A stretch of DNA of 64,000 nt from JBGPLJ01 sp035644395 (GTDB lineage: Bacteria; Pseudomonadota; Gammaproteobacteria; Steroidobacterales; Steroidobacteraceae): the NCBI GenBank assembly GCA_035644395.1, contig DASQOR010000031.1:1-64000 (forward strand). The letters are read 5' to 3'. Made by a program: the position numbers and the translations under genes. The first letter of the stretch is position 1. The number at the start of each line of letters is the position of its first letter. This document shows, one piece after another, positions 32,819 through 40,385 of this stretch. Under the pieces are notes generated by a model. It did no database searches, was not told the origin of the DNA, and worked only from the letters and a program-made list of their open reading frames with translations.

Positions 32819-33940
32819 ATGGCAGCAATGATCGCTACCTCCGCCCTTCGCACGCCGGTCGTGCAGGGTTCCACCTACCCGACGGGCACCTCGTCGGGGG
32901 CGATCCGCGTGCGTGACCAGATCCAGCGGGTGGCCGGATTCAATACCAGCGTGCTGATCCTCGGCGAGTCCGGCACGGGCAAGGAACGCGTCGCGCAGGA
33001 GATCCACCGCCTGTCGCCACGGCGCGAGCGCCCCTTCGTTCCCGTCAATTGCGGCGCCATTCCCGCCGATCTCCTCGAAAGCGAGCTTTTCGGTCATGAG
33101 AAAGGCGCATTCACCGGCGCCGTGACGGCGCGCGCCGGGCGCTTCGAGATCGCGGACGGCGGCACGCTCTTTCTCGATGAAATCGGGGAAATGAGCCCGA
33201 CGATGCAGGTCAAATTGCTGCGGGTCCTGCAGGAGCGGCGCTTCGAGCGTGTCGGCGGCTCCGCGCCACGCAGCTGCGATGTGCGCATCATTGCCGCCAC
33301 TCACCGGCGGCTCGACCGGGACGTCGAGTCCGGCGGTTTTCGGCTCGACCTGTATTTCCGCCTGAACGTCTTTCCGATCGAAGTGCCGCGCCTGAGCGAG
33401 CGCGTCGTCGATCTGCCGCAGCTCATCGACGAGTGCAACGGCGAGCTGTTCGCACGCGGACACGAACCTGTGCGGCTCGCACCCGATGCCTGCGCGGCGC
33501 TCGCACGAAATGCGTGGCCCGGCAATGTCCGTGAGCTTGGGAACCTGCTCGAGCGCCTTTCGATTGCACATCCCGGCGAGCGCATCGTCGCGGCGCTGCT
33601 GCCGGCGGTCTATCAGGCCACGGGCCAGGACGGCGACGAATCGCGGGCACCCGCCGCTCAAGACTTCGCGACGGGATCGCAACCGGTTTTCACGGATCAC
33701 GGTGCGCTCGCTCCGCTTCCCGAGTTGCCGGACGGCGGCCTGTGCCTCAAGTCGATGCTCGATGACATCGAACAGCGATTCATTTCCCAGGCCATGGCAC
33801 GCGCCGGCGGCGTCATCTCCGAGGCGGCGCGGCTCCTTGGCCTGCGCCGCACGACACTCACAGAAAAGTTACGTCGCCCCGCCACCGCTGCAGCACGAGC
33901 TGCCACAACGCAGATCGTCGGAGGCCTCGAGGCGGGCTAG
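32819..33940 (+). CDS. Sigma-54-dependent transcriptional activator without an N-terminal sensor domain
   Basis: 373 aa from the ATG at 32819. Almost all of it is the AAA+ activator domain: Walker A GESGTGKE (49-56), the sigma-54 contact loop GAFTGA (96-101), Walker B LFLDE (117-121) and WPGNVREL. A Fis-type helix-turn-helix ends the protein (about 335-360, ISEAARLLGLRRTTLTEKLR). It resembles the FleQ/NtrC class but begins directly at the AAA+ domain, with no receiver or FleQ domain. It activates sigma-54 promoters, target unknown. Either a naturally short activator or one whose 5' end was lost. Confidence 0.85.
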   Translation: MAAMIATSALRTPVVQGSTYPTGTSSGAIRVRDQIQRVAGFNTSVLILGESGTGKERVAQEIHRLSPRRERPFVPVNCGAIPADLLESELFGHEKGAFTGAVTARAGRFEIADGGTLFLDEIGEMSPTMQVKLLRVLQERRFERVGGSAPRSCDVRIIAATHRRLDRDVESGGFRLDLYFRLNVFPIEVPRLSERVVDLPQLIDECNGELFARGHEPVRLAPDACAALARNAWPGNVRELGNLLERLSIAHPGERIVAALLPAVYQATGQDGDESRAPAAQDFATGSQPVFTDHGALAPLPELPDGGLCLKSMLDDIEQRFISQAMARAGGVISEAARLLGLRRTTLTEKLRRPATAAARAATTQIVGGLEAG

Positions 33941-34059
33941 CGCGCGACGGCGAGTCTTTATCCCGCGACGAGCGCTGCCGTGGCAGTCGTTTCGAGGCTG
34001 GGATCAAGGTAAATTAGGGACCCCAGGGAAGAGGAACTTGCCGCATTGCGGTCAGCCCA

Positions 34060-34710
34060 GTGGCGCGAATAACTAGACTTATTCTGGTCGATGACCATCC
34101 GGTCATGCGCGAAGGATTGACCCAGCTTTTGCACGGGACGGCCGGCTTTCACGTCTGCGGTCATGCGACCAGCTGCGCAACCGCCGTTGCAGCCGTCGCC
34201 GAACATCGTCCCGATGTCGCGATCATCGATATCAGCCTGCCGGACGGCAACGGCACCGACCTCACGCGATGCCTGCGGCCAATGTACCCGGACCTGCGCA
34301 TCCTCGTGCTGACGGCGCAGGATGAAATCCTCTATTCGGCGAGCCTGCTGCAGGCGGGCGCGAACGGCTATGTGATGAAGGGCGCGCACTCCGGAGAAAT
34401 CATCGCGGCATTGCGCATCGTTGCGGGCGGCGGCACCTATCTCAGCCAGGCCGCCCGCGAGCAGATCTCCCGCCGCACCTGCCGTCCCAAGGTCGGAGCC
34501 GCCGCCAGGCTTGCCTCGCTCAGCACGCGCGAGCAGCAAGTGCTCGCCGAGATCGCAGCGGGATTGTCGACGGCGGCCGTCGCCGACCATCTCGGCATCA
34601 GTGCAAAGACGGTCTACGCCCACCTCGATCACGTCCGCGAAAAGCTCGGCCTGCAATCGACGCCCGACGTCGTGCGCTACGCCATGCTGGTCAAGCGCGA
34701 CTGCGGCTGA
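34060..34710 (+). CDS. NarL/FixJ-family response regulator
   Basis: 216 aa from a GTG. Receiver domain 1-120 with acidic pocket Asp11-Asp12, phospho-acceptor Asp57 (VAIIDISLPDG) and Lys107 (MKGA). LuxR-type helix-turn-helix at about 150-205 (LSTREQQVLAEIAAGLSTA, ISAKTVYAHLDHVREKLG). A DNA-binding output controlled by phosphorylation. No histidine kinase is adjacent, so its partner is elsewhere. Confidence 0.9.
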   Translation: MARITRLILVDDHPVMREGLTQLLHGTAGFHVCGHATSCATAVAAVAEHRPDVAIIDISLPDGNGTDLTRCLRPMYPDLRILVLTAQDEILYSASLLQAGANGYVMKGAHSGEIIAALRIVAGGGTYLSQAAREQISRRTCRPKVGAAARLASLSTREQQVLAEIAAGLSTAAVADHLGISAKTVYAHLDHVREKLGLQSTPDVVRYAMLVKRDCG

Positions 34711-34807
34711 CACCGCGAATTCCGACCTTTCCCAACCCCGCGTTCAGGTTTTTTCCCATGGGCCGGCTCCAGCGCAAGTGGTCCAATGAGCCTCGACGGG
34801 ACTCTTC

Positions 34808-36055
34808 GTGGCGCAGGGACATATGCCGGACGACGCATCGAAAGGCGCATTGCAACAATCCGGCTCGGGCAACCAGCGAGCCATCGAAGCCAATCGCCTG
34901 CTGATTGTCGCGGACGCAGCCAGCCGCAGCGATGAGGTCCGGCAGGTCGCGGCACGCTTGGGCTATGCCGTGCACCGGGTCAGTCCACAGGGCGACATCG
35001 CCGCGGCATTTGCCGAAGTGTCGCCCACCCTCGTGCTCCTCAATCTGGCCGTCAACAGCGTCGACGCCTTGTGGTTGCTGCGCCGGATCGCGCGGACCCG
35101 GCACGCTGCACCACTCGTATACGCCGGCCGCTCCGATGCCCGCACGGCACGGACCGTGGAACTCATGGCACGCGGCAGCGGCGTCACGATCGACGATTCG
35201 CTCGCCCTGCCGATCGACGTACGCGCCCTGAGCGAGGCGCTGATCCGATTCAAGCGCTGCGTGCCGGTTTGCGCCGGCAGCGATCTGCGTCGCGCGATCC
35301 GGCGCGGCGCGGTCGATGGCAGCTATCAACCTTGCGTGCGTCTCGCCGGGGGCGCCACGGCTCTCGCCGGCGCAGAAATTCACGCGCACTGGGACCTGGA
35401 AACCGGCGTCCGGCTGCACGCCGACGAATTTGCCGGCCTCTATGCCGATCCGCAGACCGACTGGGCACTCTTTCATCGCATGCTGTGGCTCGCGCACCAG
35501 GCCCAGGCTCGCTGGCGCGCGGCCGGCGTAACGGTCCCGGTCACCCTCGGCTTCTCCGCACGGCTCCTCGACAGCCCCTACGCCGCCGCACTTTCGGAGA
35601 GCTGGCTGGAGTGCGCGGTGAACCGGCTCCCCATCACGTTGAAGCTGCGCGCACGCGATGTCGACGGGACGCGAGCTTGCAATCTCGCCAGGCTCGGGGA
35701 GCTGCGCGCCATCGGCTACCACATCGCGCTCGCAATCGAGGCCGATGACCTGTGGAGCATGCGCGACGTCGGCCGCTGGCCTGCCGACGAAATCATCTTG
35801 AGGCCCTCCCTGACGCAGTCGCTCGCCGGCGCGCGCGACCGGCGCATGCTGGTAAGCGTGCTGATTCGCGCCGCGCGCGCCGCGCATGTCCTCGTGCGCG
35901 CCGACGGAGTCCAGGACAGCGATGCGCTCGAGGCGATCATGGATCTCGGCATCACGCGGCTGCAGGGCCGTCTGATCGGCACGTCGCTGTCGCAAGCGCA
36001 GCTCGTCGACTGGGCCAGCATGCGTGACCGGCCGGCGCGGTTGCATCGATCATGA
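34808..36055 (+). CDS. Pseudo-receiver plus degenerate EAL-domain protein
   Basis: 415 aa from a GTG; an ATG five codons later (34823) is an alternative start. Residues about 30-150 fold like a receiver but carry Asn79 where the phospho-Asp belongs. Residues about 160-410 follow the EAL layout: SYQPCVRL, then AEIHAHW where EALxRW is expected (Glu190 kept), GFSARLL lacking the metal-binding Asn, LKLRARD lacking the second Glu, and IILRPSL where K-I-D is expected. Cyclic-di-GMP phosphodiesterase activity is therefore unlikely; a binding or scaffold role is more plausible. It follows the NarL-type regulator by 97 bp on the same strand. Confidence 0.75.
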   Translation: MAQGHMPDDASKGALQQSGSGNQRAIEANRLLIVADAASRSDEVRQVAARLGYAVHRVSPQGDIAAAFAEVSPTLVLLNLAVNSVDALWLLRRIARTRHAAPLVYAGRSDARTARTVELMARGSGVTIDDSLALPIDVRALSEALIRFKRCVPVCAGSDLRRAIRRGAVDGSYQPCVRLAGGATALAGAEIHAHWDLETGVRLHADEFAGLYADPQTDWALFHRMLWLAHQAQARWRAAGVTVPVTLGFSARLLDSPYAAALSESWLECAVNRLPITLKLRARDVDGTRACNLARLGELRAIGYHIALAIEADDLWSMRDVGRWPADEIILRPSLTQSLAGARDRRMLVSVLIRAARAAHVLVRADGVQDSDALEAIMDLGITRLQGRLIGTSLSQAQLVDWASMRDRPARLHRS

Positions 36056-36089
36056 ACGCGGCGGCGCGCGGCTGGGACCGATCGCGTTG

Positions 36090-36809
36090 CTAGTCGGCGG
36101 CGCGACCGCTGACGGTCGCCGGACGCTCGCGATAGTAGTCGGGCAACAACTCTTTCAGCCGCTCGATCTTCGGCAGATCGTTGTAGACGATGTAGAGATC
36201 CGAGGGATGCTTGATCAGGTAGTCCTGGTGATAGCCCTCGGCCACATAGAAACCCCTGAGCGGGTCGATCCTCGTGACGACCTTGCTGCCAAAGACCCGC
36301 GACTCGCTCAGCTGCTCGAGGTAGGCGGCGGCGATGCGCTTTTGCGCCGCGTTCGCGTAGAAGATGTTCGACCGATACTGGGTGCCGCTGTCCGGTCCCT
36401 GCCGGTTGAGCTGCGTCGGGTCGTGCGCGACCGAGAAGAACACGCGCAGCAACTCGCCGTAAGAAACTTCCGCCGGATTGAATGTGACCTGCACCGATTC
36501 CGCGTGACCGGTCGTGCCGGAGCTGACAGTTTCGTAGTCGGCGCTCGCTTCCTCGCCGCCCGCGTAGCCGGAAAGGACCTTGCGGACGCCCCGAACGTGC
36601 TCGAATACGCCTTGCACGCCCCAGAAACAGCCACCGGAAAGCACCGCGGTCTCAAGCGCACCGGCCGCCTTGGGATTGTCCACGGCGGGAGGCGCCACGA
36701 GTGTCGCGCGCTCTCCGGCGTGTGGCGACGTGCGTGACAGCAGCGCGAGAACTCCGATGACGGACGCAACGAGCAGCCACGTCGTCGAACGCCGGCGAAT
36801 CGCTTTCAT
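36090..36809 (-). CDS. msrA: Peptide methionine-S-sulfoxide reductase, membrane-anchored or exported
   Basis: 239 aa. N-terminal membrane anchor or signal at about 10-26 (WLLVASVIGVLALL). The MsrA core starts at LSGGCFWGVQG with catalytic Cys61, and GFYVAEGYHQDYL provides the usual substrate pocket. It repairs the S-epimer of oxidised methionine. It lies 13 bp downstream of msrB in a three-gene operon with a thioredoxin-like protein; all three carry export signals, so the whole repair path is probably in the periplasm. Confidence 0.92.
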   Translation of the reverse strand: MKAIRRRSTTWLLVASVIGVLALLSRTSPHAGERATLVAPPAVDNPKAAGALETAVLSGGCFWGVQGVFEHVRGVRKVLSGYAGGEEASADYETVSSGTTGHAESVQVTFNPAEVSYGELLRVFFSVAHDPTQLNRQGPDSGTQYRSNIFYANAAQKRIAAAYLEQLSESRVFGSKVVTRIDPLRGFYVAEGYHQDYLIKHPSDLYIVYNDLPKIERLKELLPDYYRERPATVSGRAAD

Positions 36810-36822
36810 GGTCCCGTCCCTC

Positions 36823-37377
36823 TCAGGCCCGCGGCACGAAATGCAATGCCACCGAATTCATGCAATAGCGCAGCCCTGTCGGCCTCGGCCCATCGTCGAA
36901 CACGTGGCCGAGATGCGCATCGCAGAGCCGGCATGAAATGGCGTCGCGCTCGACGCCGAGATCGTAGTCGGCTGTCTTGACGACGTTGAGCGCCGAAATC
37001 GGTTTCCAGAAACTCGGCCAGCCCGTGCCGGAATCGAATTTCGCCCTGGAATCGTAGAGCGCCGTCGCGCAGCAGATGCACCGATAGAGCCCGTCGGCGT
37101 GGTTCTCGTCGTACTCGCCGGTGAACGCGCGCTCGGTGCCGGCCCGGCGCGTCACCCAGAAGGCCTCGGCCGACAGTTGCCGCTGCCATTCGTCATCGGA
37201 CTTCGTGACCCTGGCGACGCGCACGACACCAAGACTCTTGCCCGCCGCCGAGAAGTTCTCGATCGACACGTCTGCGTTTTGCTTCGGGACAGGCGATGCG
37301 GCGGCCATCGCCTTGCCGATGATGGCCTTGCCGGCCAGGGCCGCAAGCCCCGCATTGATCAATGAGCGACGATCCAT
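36823..37377 (-). CDS. msrB: Peptide methionine-R-sulfoxide reductase, exported
   Basis: 184 aa. The start MDRRSLINAGLAALAG is a short twin-arginine-like signal. The MsrB core has zinc-binding cysteines Cys100, Cys103, Cys149 and Cys152, the FDSGTGWPSF loop and catalytic Cys172 in RYCMNSVAL. It repairs the R-epimer of methionine sulfoxide. 15 bp downstream of the thioredoxin-like gene. Confidence 0.92.
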   Translation of the reverse strand: MDRRSLINAGLAALAGKAIIGKAMAAASPVPKQNADVSIENFSAAGKSLGVVRVARVTKSDDEWQRQLSAEAFWVTRRAGTERAFTGEYDENHADGLYRCICCATALYDSRAKFDSGTGWPSFWKPISALNVVKTADYDLGVERDAISCRLCDAHLGHVFDDGPRPTGLRYCMNSVALHFVPRA

Positions 37378-37392
37378 GGAAGCCTCCGCCAG

Positions 37393-38505
37393 TCAGCCGA
37401 AGGTAAATGAATAGGCCTCGACCCCGCCGTCCAGGAATTCGATGGTAAAGGTGCGCTCCGTCACCTCCCCCGACTGCCGGATCAGTTGATACAGGCGCTG
37501 CTCCCGGATCACGCCGTTGCCCTGCGCATCGACATCGACACCCCGATCCCGGGCGGGTGGCGCTCCGTCGATGCGCACTCGATAGCGGATCGACTTGCCC
37601 TTCGCGCCCGGGCCGAGCACGAGATGGAGGTCCCTGGCGAGGAAGCGGAAGGTGATGCTCCCGGGCGCGGCCCCGAGAACCGCGACGTCCTTGCGCGCGG
37701 TCCACTCCCCCGTGAGTCCCCATTGATTGCGCCGGAGCTGCTCGGGCGTGGCGTAGAGCTTCGGCCGGTCGTGCAGGTAACCTCCCGGCGAGACGAAATT
37801 CTCCGCGCGCTGGTAGCCGACGTAGGTTTCGGGCGAGGCCTGGTGCGCGTCGTCAGCGGCCGCTTCGACTCCGGTCGCCTTGAGCTTCTTCGACACCGGC
37901 GCGGGCAGATTCAGGTTGCCCGCTTCCGTGAGGAGCTGTCGCAGCGTCTGCTCGGACTCGTCGTATTCACCCTCGCCGTAGTGATGACGGCGGATGCGCC
38001 CTTCGGCGTCGATGAAATAATGCGCCGGCCACACCTGGTTGCCGAAGGCTTCCCAGATGGCGTAATCGTTGTCGAGCGCCACCGGATAATTGATCTTGAG
38101 GTCGGCGATCGCGCGGCGGACATTGTCCGCGGATTTTTCGAATTCGAATTCCGGCGCGTGCACGCCGATCACCACGAGGCCGTGGTCCTTGTAGCGCTCG
38201 TGCCAGGCGCGGACGTAAGGCATCGCGCGCAGGCAGTTGATGCAGGAATACGTCCAGAAGTCGACCAGCACGACCTTGCCGCGCAAGCTCCCGGGCGTAA
38301 GGGCCGGCGAATTGAGCCACCGGGAAGCGCCCGTCAGCGGCGGCATCTTGCCTTCGCTATGGACAGCGGGCACTGCCGCAGCGCCCATCGCCAGTGACGT
38401 GCCGGTGCCTGAAGCAATGACGAGCGTGCCGAGCAAAGCCGCCGCTCCAAGCCCACGCCGAAGCCATTCTGCGCCGCCGAGATAAGTGCTTGGGGGTATG
38501 GTCAT
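37393..38505 (-). CDS. Exported thioredoxin-like protein (TlpA/DipZ C-terminal type)
   Basis: 370 aa. N-terminal hydrophobic signal at about 17-40. Thioredoxin-fold domain at about 55-195 with active site WTYSCINCLRA (Cys88 and Cys91, CINC), WPAHYFIDAEGRIR as the cis-Pro region. The C-terminal about 150 residues resemble the extra domain of DipZ-type proteins (FLARDLHLVLGPG). It likely passes electrons to MsrB and MsrA encoded directly downstream (spacings 15 and 13 bp). Divergent from the ECF sigma gene; the 102-bp gap holds both promoters. Confidence 0.8.
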   Translation of the reverse strand: MTIPPSTYLGGAEWLRRGLGAAALLGTLVIASGTGTSLAMGAAAVPAVHSEGKMPPLTGASRWLNSPALTPGSLRGKVVLVDFWTYSCINCLRAMPYVRAWHERYKDHGLVVIGVHAPEFEFEKSADNVRRAIADLKINYPVALDNDYAIWEAFGNQVWPAHYFIDAEGRIRRHHYGEGEYDESEQTLRQLLTEAGNLNLPAPVSKKLKATGVEAAADDAHQASPETYVGYQRAENFVSPGGYLHDRPKLYATPEQLRRNQWGLTGEWTARKDVAVLGAAPGSITFRFLARDLHLVLGPGAKGKSIRYRVRIDGAPPARDRGVDVDAQGNGVIREQRLYQLIRQSGEVTERTFTIEFLDGGVEAYSFTFG

Positions 38506-38607
38506 TTCCGTATCAGACCCTGGTCAGGCGGGGATTATTTCCACGGATCGTGCGCCCTGTCGCGATTCCATTACTCTACTGCATCCCCGGCTCATTCCGG
38601 GGCGCTG

Positions 38608-39285
38608 GTGGCGCGGTTGATTCGCTCGCACCAAACCGTCCAACTAGCAGTCGACATCTGGGCCCACCCCTTGCACGATCAGGACCGGGAACTCGTCAAG
38701 CAACTCCTCGACGGCGACACGTCGGCGTTTCAGCAGTTCTTTGACGGCTACTTTCCGCGGCTCTACCGATTCATTCTCCGGCGCACGATGAACGACCCGG
38801 AAGGCGCCCGGGATATCGTCCAGTCCGCGCTCATCAAGGGCGTGCGCAAGCTCGATGCCTACCGCGGGGAAGCCTCGCTCTTCACCTGGCTCTGCCAGAT
38901 CGCGCGCCGCGAGCTGCTGGACCAGCAGGCGAAAGCCGCGACGGAGCGCAGCCGGCTCGTGCGCATGGAGGAAGATCCGTCCGTGCGGGCAACGCTCGAG
39001 TCGATGGACTGGGTCATGGACTCGGATCCCGACGCGCTGCTGCAACGCGCCGACCTTTCCCAACTGGTGCACGCGGCGCTCGACTACCTGCCGGGCAAGT
39101 ACGCAAGGCTCCTCGAACTCAAGTACGTCCAGGAACTGCCGGTCGAGGAGATCGCGCGACGCCTGGGCCTGACGCTGATCTCGGTGCAATCGCTGCTGGC
39201 CCGCGCCCGCAGCGCGTTCCGCGAAGCCTGCCATGCGCTGAGCGATGAACTGGATGACTTCGGACTGAAGGGACCCACAAGATGA
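38608..39285 (+). CDS. ECF sigma factor (FecI-like) paired with FecR
   Basis: 225 aa from a GTG; a TTG at 38671 would give 204 aa starting at HDQDRELVKQLL, closer to the usual ECF length. Region 2 at about 35-105 (FFDGYFPRLYRFILRR, DPEGARDIVQSALIKG, WLCQIARREL) and region 4 at about 150-205 (LELKYVQELPVEEIARRLGL). Its stop overlaps the fecR start (ATGA). With FecR and an STN-type TonB receptor it forms a cell-surface signalling set. Confidence 0.88.
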   Translation: MARLIRSHQTVQLAVDIWAHPLHDQDRELVKQLLDGDTSAFQQFFDGYFPRLYRFILRRTMNDPEGARDIVQSALIKGVRKLDAYRGEASLFTWLCQIARRELLDQQAKAATERSRLVRMEEDPSVRATLESMDWVMDSDPDALLQRADLSQLVHAALDYLPGKYARLLELKYVQELPVEEIARRLGLTLISVQSLLARARSAFREACHALSDELDDFGLKGPTR

Positions 39286-40385
39286 CTACCGACCGACCCG
39301 AAGGTTCTGACCCCGATTCCGGGCGCGACGCTATCGGCGAGATGATCTCGCGAGCGGGTGCCCGCACGGCGCCGCCGGATGCGGCGCGCCAGGCGGTGTT
39401 GGCCGCGGTGGCCGAGGAATGGTCGACGCTCGTCGCCGAACGGCACCGCGGCCGCACCCGGCGTTGGTTGCAGGCCGCCGCCATTGCCCTGGCCGTCGTT
39501 GGCGCCTCCTTTTATATAGCGATGCATCGCCCGCAGGCCGGCCCGATCAACGCCGGCACTTTTCTCGCCTCGCAGGGCCGCGTCGAAATCACTCGGGACG
39601 GCGCCACGTCTCCGATCGTCGGCGGCGACAACATTCCGGCTGGCGCGAGAGTCACGACCGCCGCCGAGGGACGGGCACTCTTTTCGGTCGCGGGCGTCTC
39701 CGTGCGAGTCGGCGGTGGGAGCGATGTGACGTTCGAGAGTCCGGATCAGGTGCGGGTCGATGCGGGGCTCCTCTACGTCGATACCGGCCTGCGTCGCGCG
39801 GGTCCCGCGACGTCCGAACGGCGAACGATCGACGTCGCAACGTCGCTCGGCACGGTCCAGCACATCGGGACACAGTTCGAAGTGGCCGTCGTTCCGGATA
39901 GCTTGCGGGTGCGCGTGCGGGACGGCATGGTCAGCATGCGGTCGACCTACACCATGGGCACTCTGGGTGCCAGCGATGAGCTGACGATCGCCGCGTCCGG
40001 TGATGTGACACGCACGACCGCCGCGCCCTACGGCGACAGCTGGGCGTGGACCAACGACCTCAGCCCCGGGTTCCCGATCGAGGGCCGGACCTTCGACGAG
40101 TTCCTGCAATGGTTCAGTCATGAAACCGGCCGGCGCCTTGAATTCGACGCCGACTCGACTCGCGAGCTGGCGGACGGCACCCGCCTCAGCGGCAATATCA
40201 CGGGCATGCGGCCCGATGCGGCCCTGGTTGCGATCTCGGCGAGTACGCGCTTTGTCTGCGACCTGTCTGACCCGTCGCGGCTGCGTGTCGCCGCCTCGCC
40301 GTCGGGCTCAGGCCCGACGGGCGATGCTAAGCTCGGGAGCGATGCACAAGCTCCCGGGCCGGCCTCGCCGTCCACGAAAGACTGA
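39282..40385 (+). CDS. FecR-family anti-sigma/signal transducer
   Basis: 367 aa. Cytoplasmic N-terminal part about 1-60, one membrane span at 62-81, then the FecR domain (about 90-230: SQGRVEITRDG, GGDNIPAGARVTT, SVRVGGGSDVTF, VATSLGTVQHIGTQFEVAV) and a C-terminal STN-interacting domain (FLQWFSHETGRRLEF). It passes the signal from the TonB receptor's plug to the ECF sigma factor. The 3' end overlaps the receptor gene by 44 bp. Confidence 0.88.
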   Translation: MTTDRPEGSDPDSGRDAIGEMISRAGARTAPPDAARQAVLAAVAEEWSTLVAERHRGRTRRWLQAAAIALAVVGASFYIAMHRPQAGPINAGTFLASQGRVEITRDGATSPIVGGDNIPAGARVTTAAEGRALFSVAGVSVRVGGGSDVTFESPDQVRVDAGLLYVDTGLRRAGPATSERRTIDVATSLGTVQHIGTQFEVAVVPDSLRVRVRDGMVSMRSTYTMGTLGASDELTIAASGDVTRTTAAPYGDSWAWTNDLSPGFPIEGRTFDEFLQWFSHETGRRLEFDADSTRELADGTRLSGNITGMRPDAALVAISASTRFVCDLSDPSRLRVAASPSGSGPTGDAKLGSDAQAPGPASPSTKD

